Virus record (IMG/VR): IMGVR_UViG_3300032323_002966
Span: 1-29,403 of that record
DNA length: 29,403 nt
Direction: 5' to 3' (one strand)
Origin: a virus
Shown here in pieces: positions 1 to 6,862 of this stretch (position 1 is its first letter; every line of letters starts with the position of its first letter). The translations under genes and the position numbers were made by a program. The notes under the pieces are model-generated. The model worked only from the letters and a program-made list of their open reading frames with translations, did not search any database and was not told the DNA's origin.

Positions 1-1389
1 AAATTTGATCCGCTAAACATTGCAAAATTTCTAACTGGTGGTTCTAGTTTAGGTCCTGCTTTATTGGGTAAATTGACTGGTCGTTCAGATAGAGATATTC
101 AATATTTCTCTGGTCGTATGCAGCCAATTCGTGATAGGGGAACCGCATCCAGAATAGGTAAAGAACCCGGAACTGGCATGAATGAAGGTGTGAATGATGT
201 TCTTAGAAAAATATATCGTTTAATGCAATTATCTAGGGATCTTGATGTTCTGAGAAGAAAAGTTGAAACGAATTTTGCCGAAGAAAAGAAACTTGAAGAA
301 GAAAAAAGACATAAGGAATTATTAAAGATCCTTAGTTCAATGCGTGTTGAAACTGCAACAAAAGTTACAGAAGATAAGTTTTCACTGGCGAATTTGTTTG
401 GTAGTGCTTCGTTGGCTGCCAGATTAATGTCCATATTGAAATGGTTTGCTAGTCCAGTGGGCATTGCATTATTAGGTGTTGCTAGTCTTGGAGCACTGAT
501 TGCTCTCTTGTCGATTGGTTTGGACAGATTGGCAAAAAATACCGCCAACATGAAAGCTCTCAGCCCAAATGAAGCACAAGCTCTTTTACAATCGAACAAT
601 GTTAGAGATATAGAAGCACTTGGTGGTCGTGAAGCTTTAGTTGAAATGGTCAAAAACGGAAGACAGCGCGCAGTGGAAGCGTTGGCTATGCCTGAAGACA
701 CCGAAGAACAAAAAAGAGAAAAGAAATTAGTCTTGTTGGAAATGGGAGGAGAAAGAAAGGTTAGAGCAATTGCAGAAGATAAAACTGTTTATGAAGTTCC
801 GCCGCCAGCACCAGTCGGTGCAGGAATGGCAGAAAAATTGCCTCAAACCAAAAAAGAATTTATTGGAACAGGTCTTGCTGCAAAATCAAAAGAAGATTTC
901 TGGAACAAAAATTTTGCTCCTTACTATAATGATGATGGTACTAAAAAGACTGGCGTTACACCTCCTGCAAATGTACAAACTCCATCACAACAGATACCTT
1001 TGGCACCATCGTCAGAAACATCAGGTTCAATAAACCCTCCAGCTGCTGCAATGCCGGCACCAGGAACACGAAGCTTAGCTCCTGCAACAGCAACACCACC
1101 CGGCCCAGGTGTCACATCGATGGTACCACCATCATCAGCGGCACCATCAATGCCTGCATCTGTTCCTGGAACAGGTTTGTCTTCTAGATTAAACAATGCA
1201 ATCAATCAAAATCTGGATTCCAATTTACCAATGATTAGAACCAGCGGTGCGTCAACTGTTGTCAATAATGTTAATGGTACTCAACAACGACAAATGCCGC
1301 AGAAACCAGCGGATCTAGATACGATTGCTGTTAGAAATATGGATCCAACGTTCATGCGCCTGATCATGGACAACACAAGGGTTGTATAA
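1..1389 (+). CDS. Putative virion structural protein, 5'-truncated by window edge
   Basis: Frame 1 is open from the first base, so the gene begins upstream; a TTG at 64 is not needed as a start. The visible 462 residues have a charged, probably coiled-coil stretch (Glu/Lys-rich, about residues 90-115), a hydrophobic, probably membrane-spanning segment (about residues 140-172, VGIALLGVASLGALIALLSI), an Ala/Glu-rich region and then a long Pro/Ala/Ser/Thr-rich low-complexity stretch (about 330-420). The C-terminus is again conserved-looking, with an Asn-rich VVNNVNGT segment. It is the only long plus-strand gene on this side of the window and converges on the minus-strand replication block, as late structural genes do. 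I do not recognise the exact family; a baseplate, tail or internal virion protein is inferred from composition and position. Confidence 0.6.
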   Translation, partial: KFDPLNIAKFLTGGSSLGPALLGKLTGRSDRDIQYFSGRMQPIRDRGTASRIGKEPGTGMNEGVNDVLRKIYRLMQLSRDLDVLRRKVETNFAEEKKLEEEKRHKELLKILSSMRVETATKVTEDKFSLANLFGSASLAARLMSILKWFASPVGIALLGVASLGALIALLSIGLDRLAKNTANMKALSPNEAQALLQSNNVRDIEALGGREALVEMVKNGRQRAVEALAMPEDTEEQKREKKLVLLEMGGERKVRAIAEDKTVYEVPPPAPVGAGMAEKLPQTKKEFIGTGLAAKSKEDFWNKNFAPYYNDDGTKKTGVTPPANVQTPSQQIPLAPSSETSGSINPPAAAMPAPGTRSLAPATATPPGPGVTSMVPPSSAAPSMPASVPGTGLSSRLNNAINQNLDSNLPMIRTSGASTVVNNVNGTQQRQMPQKPADLDTIAVRNMDPTFMRLIMDNTRVV

Positions 1390-1391
1390 AC

Positions 1392-1414
1392 AAAAAACCC
1401 CGCACTAGGCGGGG
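1392..1414 (-). terminator. Intrinsic terminator between converging genes
   Basis: A perfect 6-bp GC stem (CCCCGC at 1398-1403, GCGGGG at 1409-1414) with a 5-nt loop is followed, in minus-strand reading, by six T residues. It lies just past the gp32 stop and just past the plus-strand gene's stop. The T-run favours termination of minus-strand transcripts; the hairpin may also slow plus-strand transcription. A weaker hairpin (AACGAG/CTCGTT, 1418-1439) is adjacent. Confidence 0.85.
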
Positions 1415-1438
1415 TCGAACGAGGAGGATTAGTCTCGT

Positions 1439-2323
1439 TTAGTCTTCATTTGCCAATTTGGAAAAGTAAGACATTTCATCATCATCACTTCCAGTATCAA
1501 AAGGTGCATCATCAGCAACAACTGGTTTCTTAGGACCAGAACGCATCTGCTCAACCGTAGTCTTTGCAGGTGCATCAGAAGCACCAAGAACTTTATCCAG
1601 TCTGGCTTTCAGAGCATCATAAGTCTTGAATTCTTTTTCAGAAACCAATTCAGCCAGAGAGTGTTCTGATTTCCAAATCTTTTCAAGTTCATCGTCATCA
1701 TCAAGAAGTGCAGAAGATGACATGAATTCTGATTTATCGTAGTTCTGATAACCAGCAACTTTGGTGATCTTCAGTTTGAAGTTTGCACCTTTCCACAGAT
1801 CAAACGGATTGATTGCGGTTTCATCTTCAAACTGTGGGTTCATTGCTTCGGTGATCTTCTCGAAAATCTTTGCGCCGAAACGATACAGTTTGACCTTGCC
1901 CTCATTCTCTGGATGCTTAGGATCAGATACGATATAAACGTTTGCAACGTAATTCAATTTACGTTTTTGTTTGCGAACGATTTCTTTGTTGGCTTCAATG
2001 CCAGAATTCCACAGGCGACTATTGTGTTCACAAATAGGGCACTGTTGATTCTTGGATGTCAGGCAATTATCGATCAGCCAACCACCAGGACCTTGGAATC
2101 CATGAGAATAGATTTTGACCCAAGGCAGACCATCATCACCATCAACAGCAGGTGCAGGTAGAAAACGAATTGTTGCCATGCCGTTGCCAGCCTTGTCAAC
2201 TTCTGGTTTCCAGAAATTATCGCTATCGGATTTACCATCTGTAGAAGCGCTGAGGGCTTCAATGGCTTTGGTGAGTTTGTCCAGATTGCCGGACGATTTT
2301 TTGAGATTAGCAAAATTGCTCAT
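1439..2323 (-). CDS. 32: gp32-like single-stranded DNA-binding protein
   Basis: 294 residues. T4 gp32 coats single-stranded DNA during replication, recombination and repair. Seen here: a basic N-terminal region; a zinc site H-x12-C-x7-C-x2-C (the CPIC segment) whose first interval equals that of T4 gp32 (His64 to Cys77) and whose second is slightly shorter; aromatic and basic residues typical of the OB-fold core; and an Asp/Glu-rich C-terminal tail (residues ~265-294) of the kind that recruits partner proteins. The ATG at 2323 follows an AAAGGAA ribosome site. It is the last gene of a 33-59-32 series and has its own consensus promoter at 2384-2412 and a repeat-bearing leader that may carry autogenous control. 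Identification is firm from motifs plus synteny. Confidence 0.95.
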   Translation of the reverse strand: MSNFANLKKSSGNLDKLTKAIEALSASTDGKSDSDNFWKPEVDKAGNGMATIRFLPAPAVDGDDGLPWVKIYSHGFQGPGGWLIDNCLTSKNQQCPICEHNSRLWNSGIEANKEIVRKQKRKLNYVANVYIVSDPKHPENEGKVKLYRFGAKIFEKITEAMNPQFEDETAINPFDLWKGANFKLKITKVAGYQNYDKSEFMSSSALLDDDDELEKIWKSEHSLAELVSEKEFKTYDALKARLDKVLGASDAPAKTTVEQMRSGPKKPVVADDAPFDTGSDDDEMSYFSKLANED

Positions 2324-2337
2324 TGTATTTCCTTTTT

Positions 2338-2388
2338 AAACGGAGTATAAACGGATTATCCACACTATTCATAACAAAAACGGATTAT
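2338..2388 (-). repeat. Direct repeats in the gp32 mRNA leader and promoter
   Basis: The plus-strand 11-mer AAACGGATTAT occurs at 2349-2359 and 2378-2388, and a shorter AAACGGA at 2338-2344. The first two lie in the transcribed leader just upstream of the gp32 ribosome site; the third overlaps the -10 element. In T4, gp32 represses its own translation by binding the leader; whether these repeats have that role is inference. Confidence 0.6.
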
Positions 2389-2412
2389 AACACGATAAAG
2401 AAACCGTGTCAA
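2384..2412 (-). promoter_or_regulatory. Consensus sigma70-type promoter of the gp32 gene
   Basis: Minus-strand TTGACA (2412-2407), 17-nt spacer, TATAAT (2389-2384): both hexamers are perfect. The inverted repeat ACACG/CGTGT spans the spacer, so a repressor or activator site overlapping the promoter is possible. Predicted start near 2377, giving a leader of about 54 nt. Confidence 0.9.
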
Positions 2413-2418
2413 TATTAT

Positions 2419-3039
2419 TTAGGCACATTCTTTGATTGCCTCTTTAAATGTCTCTTTGAATTTCGATTCATCGTAATGTATGAACGGTGTGTATTTCTCA
2501 CACTTTCTTTTCCAGGTGGGCCAAATAATTGTATCGGAAATCTTTTTGTTCCACATTTCAAAAAAGCCCATCATGTGATTTAGTATGGACAAAGTTTCGA
2601 TGGTCACAGATCCTTGCATTGTTTCTTTTAACAACAAAGGATACTGGCCATCTTTCACCTTAATCATATCAGAACCAACTGAAACTTTGTCCATGAGGTT
2701 CATTATATCTTCTTTGAATCGGTAATTCAAGCTCTGGTTTCTTTTCTGCCACATCTTGTAGTTCTCTTCACCTTCTACACCAGTTATATCACCGATCCAT
2801 GATATATCTTTCACCAAAAAATTGGCAATGTAGAAATTCATCAACTCTTCATTTTTGTATTTTCTGGATAGTTTATAGAACGTATACTTGTCCTTTCGAT
2901 TGGCGAAGTTTTGCTTAGTAACGTTCGACTTACCGTTATACCTAAAAAAATCGTAAGAATCAGAAGTAAAATGAAGTTTGATGGCATTGAATATGGCAAA
3001 GGCAGAGAAGCCAGAACCCTCTTCATACGTTAGAATCAT
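2419..3039 (-). CDS. 59: gp59-like replicative helicase loader
   Basis: 206 residues, close to the 217 of T4 gp59, which binds forked DNA and gp32 and loads the gp41 helicase. Shared features I recognise: the N-terminal FFRYNGK segment, the basic RKDKYTFYKLSRKY block (residues ~48-61), the WIGDI motif (~80-84), and a helical C-terminal half ending in an FKEAIKECA-type helix matching the FIETVKSC end of T4 gp59. The ATG at 3039 overlaps the gp33 stop by ATGA, so the two are translationally coupled, and gp32 follows downstream as in T4. Confidence comes from sequence resemblance plus gene order. Confidence 0.9.
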   Translation of the reverse strand: MILTYEEGSGFSAFAIFNAIKLHFTSDSYDFFRYNGKSNVTKQNFANRKDKYTFYKLSRKYKNEELMNFYIANFLVKDISWIGDITGVEGEENYKMWQKRNQSLNYRFKEDIMNLMDKVSVGSDMIKVKDGQYPLLLKETMQGSVTIETLSILNHMMGFFEMWNKKISDTIIWPTWKRKCEKYTPFIHYDESKFKETFKEAIKECA

Positions 3040-3257
3040 AGTGGCAATTTAGCACTCTTCTTCAGCATGTTAAGTGATTCTGCTTCTTCCCTCAATTTGC
3101 TCTTGAGAGAATTTGAAATGAGAGTCGATGCAACATCGATCTCCATACCAGTTTTTTCACATACACTAACGATAGCGTCCATGATTGTGCATCCATCAGA
3201 TTCAACCATTTCAATAATCTTGTTACTGAAATCACTAATTTCATTCTTTGTTGGCAT
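3036..3257 (-). CDS. 33: gp33-like late-transcription accessory protein
   Basis: 73 residues with the start taken at ATG 3257 (MPTKNEISDF), five bases after the upstream gene's stop; an in-frame ATG at 3293 would overlap that gene. In T4, gp33 bridges RNA polymerase and the sliding clamp to activate late promoters. The protein is small, helical and acidic, ending in a hydrophobic LPL. It resembles short proteins annotated as late promoter accessory factors in T4-like marine phages. The assignment rests mainly on its position directly before gp59 and gp32, the T4 order 33-59-32. A T4-late-type promoter is found at the adhesin gene of this window, consistent with this system being in use. Confidence 0.7.
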   Translation of the reverse strand: MPTKNEISDFSNKIIEMVESDGCTIMDAIVSVCEKTGMEIDVASTLISNSLKSKLREEAESLNMLKKSAKLPL

Positions 3258-3259
3258 GA

Positions 3260-3496
3260 TTACTTTTTCAGAGCCATTGCGTATGCAATGCATGTGGATG
3301 TTGAACTGACTTCATAAGAGCATTTAACGGAAATTGGATCGACACCTTTTTGAATGGCCGAATCGATATTCTTTGCCATGTTATTACGATCATTGATGTT
3401 GTACAAGAAACCACCAACGACAAGAGAACATGCAATGATTGTTACACAAACAATAATAGTCATCATTTCATTGGGTTTACTCACTTTTTCAGTCAT
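3260..3496 (-). CDS. Small single-pass membrane protein
   Basis: 78 residues. A hydrophobic segment (about residues 12-33, IIVCVTIIACSLVVGGFLY) follows a short polar N-terminus, leaving a ~45-residue tail with two cysteines. The ATG at 3496 overlaps the hydrolase stop (ATGA) and has a strong AAGGAG ribosome site. I do not recognise the family. Position immediately after a cell-wall hydrolase suggests a possible lysis accessory (holin- or spanin-like) role, but nothing in the sequence proves it. Confidence 0.75.
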   Translation of the reverse strand: MTEKVSKPNEMMTIIVCVTIIACSLVVGGFLYNINDRNNMAKNIDSAIQKGVDPISVKCSYEVSSTSTCIAYAMALKK

Positions 3497-4050
3497 ATAA
3501 TCTCCTTATTTCTATCAATATTATCCTTGTTGCTTCGATAAAAGATGTGGCGACCAATCTGATCGACCTTCTTTAGTTTCCACCCAGGATTCACATAATC
3601 CGCATGATAGTATGTTGCGCCACCCGTAACATCTTCCATACGTTCGTAATTGACAACCATATGAATTGCCAACTCACGAATCTCATTATACAGTTTTGTA
3701 TCACGTATTGTCAAGCGTTTTCTAAGAACGGATTCATCACAGTACCAAGAGAACTGGCATGTGCCATTAGTCTTTTGAAAGACAACATCGCAAATGCTTC
3801 GTGCGTAATTTCCCGATTGCAATCTATTAATTGTAACAAATGCAACTGCTTTTTTACCATCTAGTGGTTCGTGTGCAGCTTCAAAATAGATATTTTCCGC
3901 GAGACATGTAACTTGTTTCTGAACATCTTTAGATAAAAGTTCATAAGATGTTTTGAATGGTAGTATACGATGAAGATCAACGTTAATCATACCCAAAAAC
4001 AGAATTGTCGCAGAAAAAGCAATGGATAAAAGTATTGGTTTACTTTTCAT
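3493..4050 (-). CDS. SleB-type cell wall hydrolase (Hydrolase_2 family), probable endolysin
   Basis: 185 residues. The catalytic domain (~50-165) shows the family's ENIYFEAAHEP start with its catalytic-type Glu, the VAFVTINRL helix, the CQFSWYCD motif and the GGATYYHADYVNP segment. Such enzymes cleave peptidoglycan glycan strands. No peptidoglycan-binding domain is present. Residues ~5-25 are hydrophobic after a KSK start, so it could be exported by the host Sec system or act as a signal-anchor endolysin that is released later. ATG 4050 has an AAAGGAAA ribosome site. It lies directly downstream of the tmRNA gene and may share its transcript. The gene also contains an internal consensus promoter at 3685-3714. 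Confidence 0.85.
   Translation of the reverse strand: MKSKPILLSIAFSATILFLGMINVDLHRILPFKTSYELLSKDVQKQVTCLAENIYFEAAHEPLDGKKAVAFVTINRLQSGNYARSICDVVFQKTNGTCQFSWYCDESVLRKRLTIRDTKLYNEIRELAIHMVVNYERMEDVTGGATYYHADYVNPGWKLKKVDQIGRHIFYRSNKDNIDRNKEII
3685..3714 (-). promoter_or_regulatory. Probable internal promoter inside the hydrolase gene
   Basis: Minus-strand TTGACA (3714-3709), 18-nt spacer, TATAAT (3690-3685). Both hexamers are perfect, but the site lies within coding sequence, so chance occurrence cannot be excluded. If active it would drive the membrane protein, gp33 and gp59 independently of the hydrolase. Confidence 0.55.
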
Positions 4051-4070
4051 TGTTTTCCTTTCAATATAGT

Positions 4071-4403
4071 GATAGGTTATTCTGTTACGAGGAAACCTAT
4101 CGAAACCCTAGTCAGCGTTTAGGCTGCCAATGCGAACTTTTCATCGTTTGCGTTTACTTTGTTTTGCTTCTTCGGAAGGGAACAACCCACATCCTTAAGG
4201 CTTCTGCATTACCTAGTTGTCCACTTCTATACTTGTTGCCCTGTCGAAACCATGGCTGGCCCATCAAAAGCATTGTAGATGATTGATCCGTTACACTTCT
4301 GCTACAACAGATGGCGCCGTGATAGGACCTCATGCTTTTGGTGGACCAGGTGGGAGTCGAACCCACGTCCAGAACACTTTTCTAGTTGCTTCATACAACC
4401 ATA
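4071..4403 (-). ncRNA. ssrA: Circularly permuted (two-piece) tmRNA
   Basis: tmRNA rescues stalled ribosomes and tags their products for proteolysis. In minus-strand order the gene has: (1) the acceptor piece, about 4403-4339, with GTGGG-TTCGACT-CCCAC T-arm (4366-4350), 3' acceptor strand CTGGTCC (4349-4343) and ACCA (4342-4339); (2) a spacer 4338-4263, whose ends (with adjoining bases) carry an AAAAGCAT/ATGCTTTT pairing; (3) the coding piece from 4262, starting GGGCCAG, which pairs with CTGGTCC as a 7-bp stem, then a tmRNA-type GGTTTCGACAGGG segment, a pseudoknot-like region and the tag frame (4151-4119). A final 8-bp stem GATAGGTT/AACCTATC (4101-4094 with 4078-4071 on the plus map) probably marks the 3' end. 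Because the CCA half precedes the tag half, the mature RNA must be two chains. Exact outer ends are inferred. Confidence 0.93.
4119..4151 (-). other. tmRNA tag-peptide reading frame (ANDEKFALAA, stop)
   Basis: Eleven codons from GCA to TAA encode ANDEKFALAA. The resume alanine codon GCA, the AND start and the ALAA end match proteobacterial degradation tags (E. coli ANDENYALAA). The ALAA end is what ClpXP and related proteases recognise. The EKF variant is closest, from memory, to betaproteobacterial tags of the ANDERFALAA type. Confidence 0.95.
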
Positions 4404-4409
4404 AACACT

Positions 4410-4438
4410 ATTATAGTGGTAATTTATTTAGTTGTCAA
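4410..4438 (-). promoter_or_regulatory. Perfect sigma70 promoter of the tmRNA gene
   Basis: Minus-strand TTGACA (4438-4433), exactly 17 nt, TATAAT (4415-4410). The -35 overlaps the TGA stop of the upstream nuclease gene. Predicted start near 4403, only about 40 nt before the T-arm, which fits a short acceptor-piece 5' part. Confidence 0.92.
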
Positions 4439-5088
4439 GAGTTTTTTCGGTAATAATCAATTGCTTTCACCAAACCAACGATATGATCCGAGGTCTTCTG
4501 CTTGAAAAGAATTGGTTCACCATCTTGCACAGCCATGATGATGACAAGTTCATCAATCGGTTTACCGACCAATTCCTCATACATTAATGCATATGCGGTG
4601 GTCTGCCAAAAGTAATCTTCAATGTCTTCTAGATTCTTAACTTTCTTAGAAGTTTTAAAGTCAATCACCGACAGTTCACCATCAAATTCACCGATACAGT
4701 CAACACGGCCTGCCAATCCCAATTGTTCAGACCACAATGCAACCTCTTGATAGTGAATGTTGTTGATACGATTCAATAGAGGCTTAAGTGATTTAAACAT
4801 TTCGAGTGCATCAGGCATCATTTCACCCAATGCCTCATTGTTCAAATACTTTTCGCAAAGCGTATGAACATTAGTGCCCCTTGAAGTTGCCTGTTTAGAA
4901 ATCTTATTTGCAGTTTCTTCACCAACCCTACGGCGCCAGGCCATGATGGCCTCTTTCTTCTGTGCGCCGACTACAGTGGTGACTGAAGGCAGTTTTGATC
5001 CACTTGGTGTGACATAATATCTTTTACCATCTGGAAATGTTTCCGACTTCAGATCAGGCAACTTCATTGGTGGGCAATAATTAAACAT
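4435..5088 (-). CDS. RecB/Cas4-like PD-(D/E)XK exonuclease
   Basis: 217 residues. The nuclease core is visible: an upstream helix with RGTNVHTLCEKYL (~70-82), the VDCIGEFDGELSVIDFKTSKK region (~132-152; note D and the D-F-K motif with catalytic Asp and Lys), and a downstream QTTAYALMYEEL helix carrying the Q-x3-Y signature of RecB-type nucleases. These enzymes resect DNA in repair and recombination. The N-terminus (PSVTTVVGAQKKEAIMAWRR) is typical of phage members. ATG 5088 lies 15 bases after the PhoH stop. Its stop codon overlaps the tmRNA -35 element. Confidence 0.85.
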   Translation of the reverse strand: MFNYCPPMKLPDLKSETFPDGKRYYVTPSGSKLPSVTTVVGAQKKEAIMAWRRRVGEETANKISKQATSRGTNVHTLCEKYLNNEALGEMMPDALEMFKSLKPLLNRINNIHYQEVALWSEQLGLAGRVDCIGEFDGELSVIDFKTSKKVKNLEDIEDYFWQTTAYALMYEELVGKPIDELVIIMAVQDGEPILFKQKTSDHIVGLVKAIDYYRKNS

Positions 5089-5103
5089 ATCAAAATCTTT
5101 CTA

Positions 5104-5865
5104 TTAATAACCGAGTTCTTCGCAAGCCACAATCCATTGCTTAACTAAACTGCTTCTAACAATATCATCAGGCGTAAAATAAATCTCCTGAAACGATGGC
5201 ATCTTTCTTGCAACTTCCAAGAAACTATGGAATGCAGACTGATCTCTATTATTCTTAATTAGGTCAGTTTGTTTGAAGTCGCCAGAGAAAATAATCTTTG
5301 AACGGTGACCAACACGTGTAATGATTGTGTTGACTTCAGACCAGTTTAAGTTCTGGTTCTCATCAACAATGATAATTGCATCATCAATAGAGATACCACG
5401 AATTGCAGTTGTCGAAATGAACCTAATATATCCTTGCTCTTTCAATCTGTCCCACGCATCGGATCTTCCGAATAGTGTATGACAAATCTCTTTGTATGGC
5501 AACTCATAGATTTCTTGTTTCTCATCTAGTGAACCTGGCAAGAAACCAACATCACGTAATTGTACCAAGCTGCGAACTACCACAACCTGTTTGAACGAAT
5601 TGGTTTTATCCAAAACTTCTTCTAAGGATTTATATAGTGCCAAAAAAGTTTTGCCTACTCCTGGGCTTCCAAAGAGACCCATGAAGTAGGCACCGCCTTT
5701 GTACATCTCAAAAAACAATTTCTGATTTTCTGTCAGAGGATCAAATGTTTTGAGATGATCTAATTTTATCTTAAGTGAATTGTTTGTTACCGGTTGGTGT
5801 CTTGTTTTAACGATGTCTTCATCTTGTGGTTCGACATACTTGGCTGGTGTTTTCTTCGTGACCAT
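5104..5865 (-). CDS. phoH: PhoH-like ATPase
   Basis: 253 residues from ATG 5865, which has an AGGGAGAG ribosome site. Walker A GSPGVGKT (~66-73), Walker B IIIVDENQN (~164-172) and the SGDFKQTD sensor-like motif (~196-203) are those of PhoH proteins, RNA-helicase-related ATPases common in phages. An N-terminal ~40-residue polar extension precedes the core. It overlaps the upstream small gene by about 47 bases and is followed by the nuclease. The function in phage infection is not settled for the family; a role in nucleic-acid metabolism is usual inference. Confidence 0.93.
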   Translation of the reverse strand: MVTKKTPAKYVEPQDEDIVKTRHQPVTNNSLKIKLDHLKTFDPLTENQKLFFEMYKGGAYFMGLFGSPGVGKTFLALYKSLEEVLDKTNSFKQVVVVRSLVQLRDVGFLPGSLDEKQEIYELPYKEICHTLFGRSDAWDRLKEQGYIRFISTTAIRGISIDDAIIIVDENQNLNWSEVNTIITRVGHRSKIIFSGDFKQTDLIKNNRDQSAFHSFLEVARKMPSFQEIYFTPDDIVRSSLVKQWIVACEELGY

Positions 5866-6004
5866 CAACTCTCCCTTTTAGTAATGCAGAAACTTTTTTA
5901 ACAGAACCTTTATAAACTTTTTCTTGTTTTTTTGGTTCTTTGTACTGAGCTTTCTTTTTCTCAGTCCATTTCTTGGGTAGGAACAATGCGGGAACTTGAG
6001 CCAT
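5819..6004 (-). CDS. Small basic hypothetical protein
   Basis: 61 residues from ATG 6004 (MAQVPALF), which overlaps the preceding stop as TAATG. An in-frame ATG at 6010 is also possible. Lys/Glu-rich in the middle (KKWTEKKKAQYKEPKKQEK). It overlaps the PhoH start by 47 bases. I do not recognise a family. Confidence 0.65.
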   Translation of the reverse strand: MAQVPALFLPKKWTEKKKAQYKEPKKQEKVYKGSVKKVSALLKGRVDGHEENTSQVCRTTR

Positions 6005-6282
6005 TACCATTCCCTTGGCATTTTGGTTTTGTGGCCAGATTTAACCGTGTTTCCAGGCACGGTTTCTTTGATACGGTTGATGACGTACTTCTCAAAGGTG
6101 GAATCTGCCTTGCCTGTTCCTGGCGTGTCCATACGCATTCCATCACCTAACCCAGGGATGCTGTCAGATGAGAAATATCGTTGGAGGTGTGGATTGTTTT
6201 CTTTGAAGGCTTCATATTCTGAAAGCCTCATTGTGTGTTCTTCAACTTCACCAGTGTTTGTGTTTAAAAATGTATAAATCAT
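6004..6282 (-). CDS. Conserved small phage protein
   Basis: 92 residues from ATG 6282, overlapping the upstream stop as ATGA. The start (MIYTFLNTNTGEVEEHTM) and the YEAFKENNPHLQRY segment resemble the FmdB-like short proteins of T4-like phages, but no zinc-ribbon cysteines are present. Function unknown. Confidence 0.75.
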   Translation of the reverse strand: MIYTFLNTNTGEVEEHTMRLSEYEAFKENNPHLQRYFSSDSIPGLGDGMRMDTPGTGKADSTFEKYVINRIKETVPGNTVKSGHKTKMPREW

Positions 6283-6860
6283 GCAGTTTGGAACCAATCC
6301 GGAATATTACGTGAATTAATTTTGCCTTTCCATGAGGCAAAACGAATCTTATCCTTTATATAGTAATTATGATAGGACTTAAGTGAATCATATTTGCGTC
6401 CAGGCACTGGATTTTCGGCAACAATCTTCAGTTCTTGTGGCATTGCTGGTGTCGGTGCAAAGAATTCACCATCAGGAATATTTTCGGGTGTCAAATAAAG
6501 TGCAGCGCGTAGTTTTGCACATTCATGTTGTCTACCATAACGATAGGTGTATTCTTGCAACAGGTAAAACCACATGCGGTAAAGCCACACATAATTTTCT
6601 TTGTTCTCACGGCACCAGATAGCCGATGGGTGATTGATATGTGATGCTTTGTACAATGTAGATTCCAAGACTGGATCACTCATGCGCCAACGTTGAATGC
6701 GCCGACCATTGGCGGTCAGGTCAGTGTATTGTGTGCCATCAATCACACGATGCGCCGTTGACATGAGCTGTGCATACTCAATAATCATTTTGACAACATG
6801 CTTTGACACATGCATTTCTGCACAGATTTTGGGATCAGGATCAAGATAGAAGATATTCAT
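6279..6860 (-). CDS. Conserved phage protein of unknown function
   Basis: 193 residues. The start is ATG 6860 (MNIFYLDPDP), two bases after the upstream stop, rather than the TTG at 6869. The N-terminal block with DPDPKICAEMHVSKHVVKMI, followed by the AQLMSTAHRV helix, a NHPSAIWCRENKENYVWLY segment and a C-terminal YYIKDKIRFASWK, recurs in proteins of many large phages, which I remember as hypothetical. Conserved His, Lys and Trp residues suggest an enzyme acting on nucleic acid or a nucleotide, but this is a guess. Confidence 0.8.
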   Translation of the reverse strand: MNIFYLDPDPKICAEMHVSKHVVKMIIEYAQLMSTAHRVIDGTQYTDLTANGRRIQRWRMSDPVLESTLYKASHINHPSAIWCRENKENYVWLYRMWFYLLQEYTYRYGRQHECAKLRAALYLTPENIPDGEFFAPTPAMPQELKIVAENPVPGRKYDSLKSYHNYYIKDKIRFASWKGKINSRNIPDWFQTA

Positions 6861-6862
6861 GT

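Noticed and set aside
99-1205. Minus-strand frames opposite the virion protein
   Set aside because: Antisense shadows of the plus-strand gene, with low-complexity translations and no ribosome sites.
4339-4366. tRNA gene with CCA end
   Set aside because: T-arm and acceptor strand look like a tRNA 3' half, but no anticodon arm precedes it; the matching 5' acceptor strand, TTTCGAC segment and tag lie downstream, showing a permuted tmRNA.
4005-4366. Reading frames of 70 and 93 codons across the tmRNA
   Set aside because: They overlap the structured RNA, have no ribosome site and no recognisable product.
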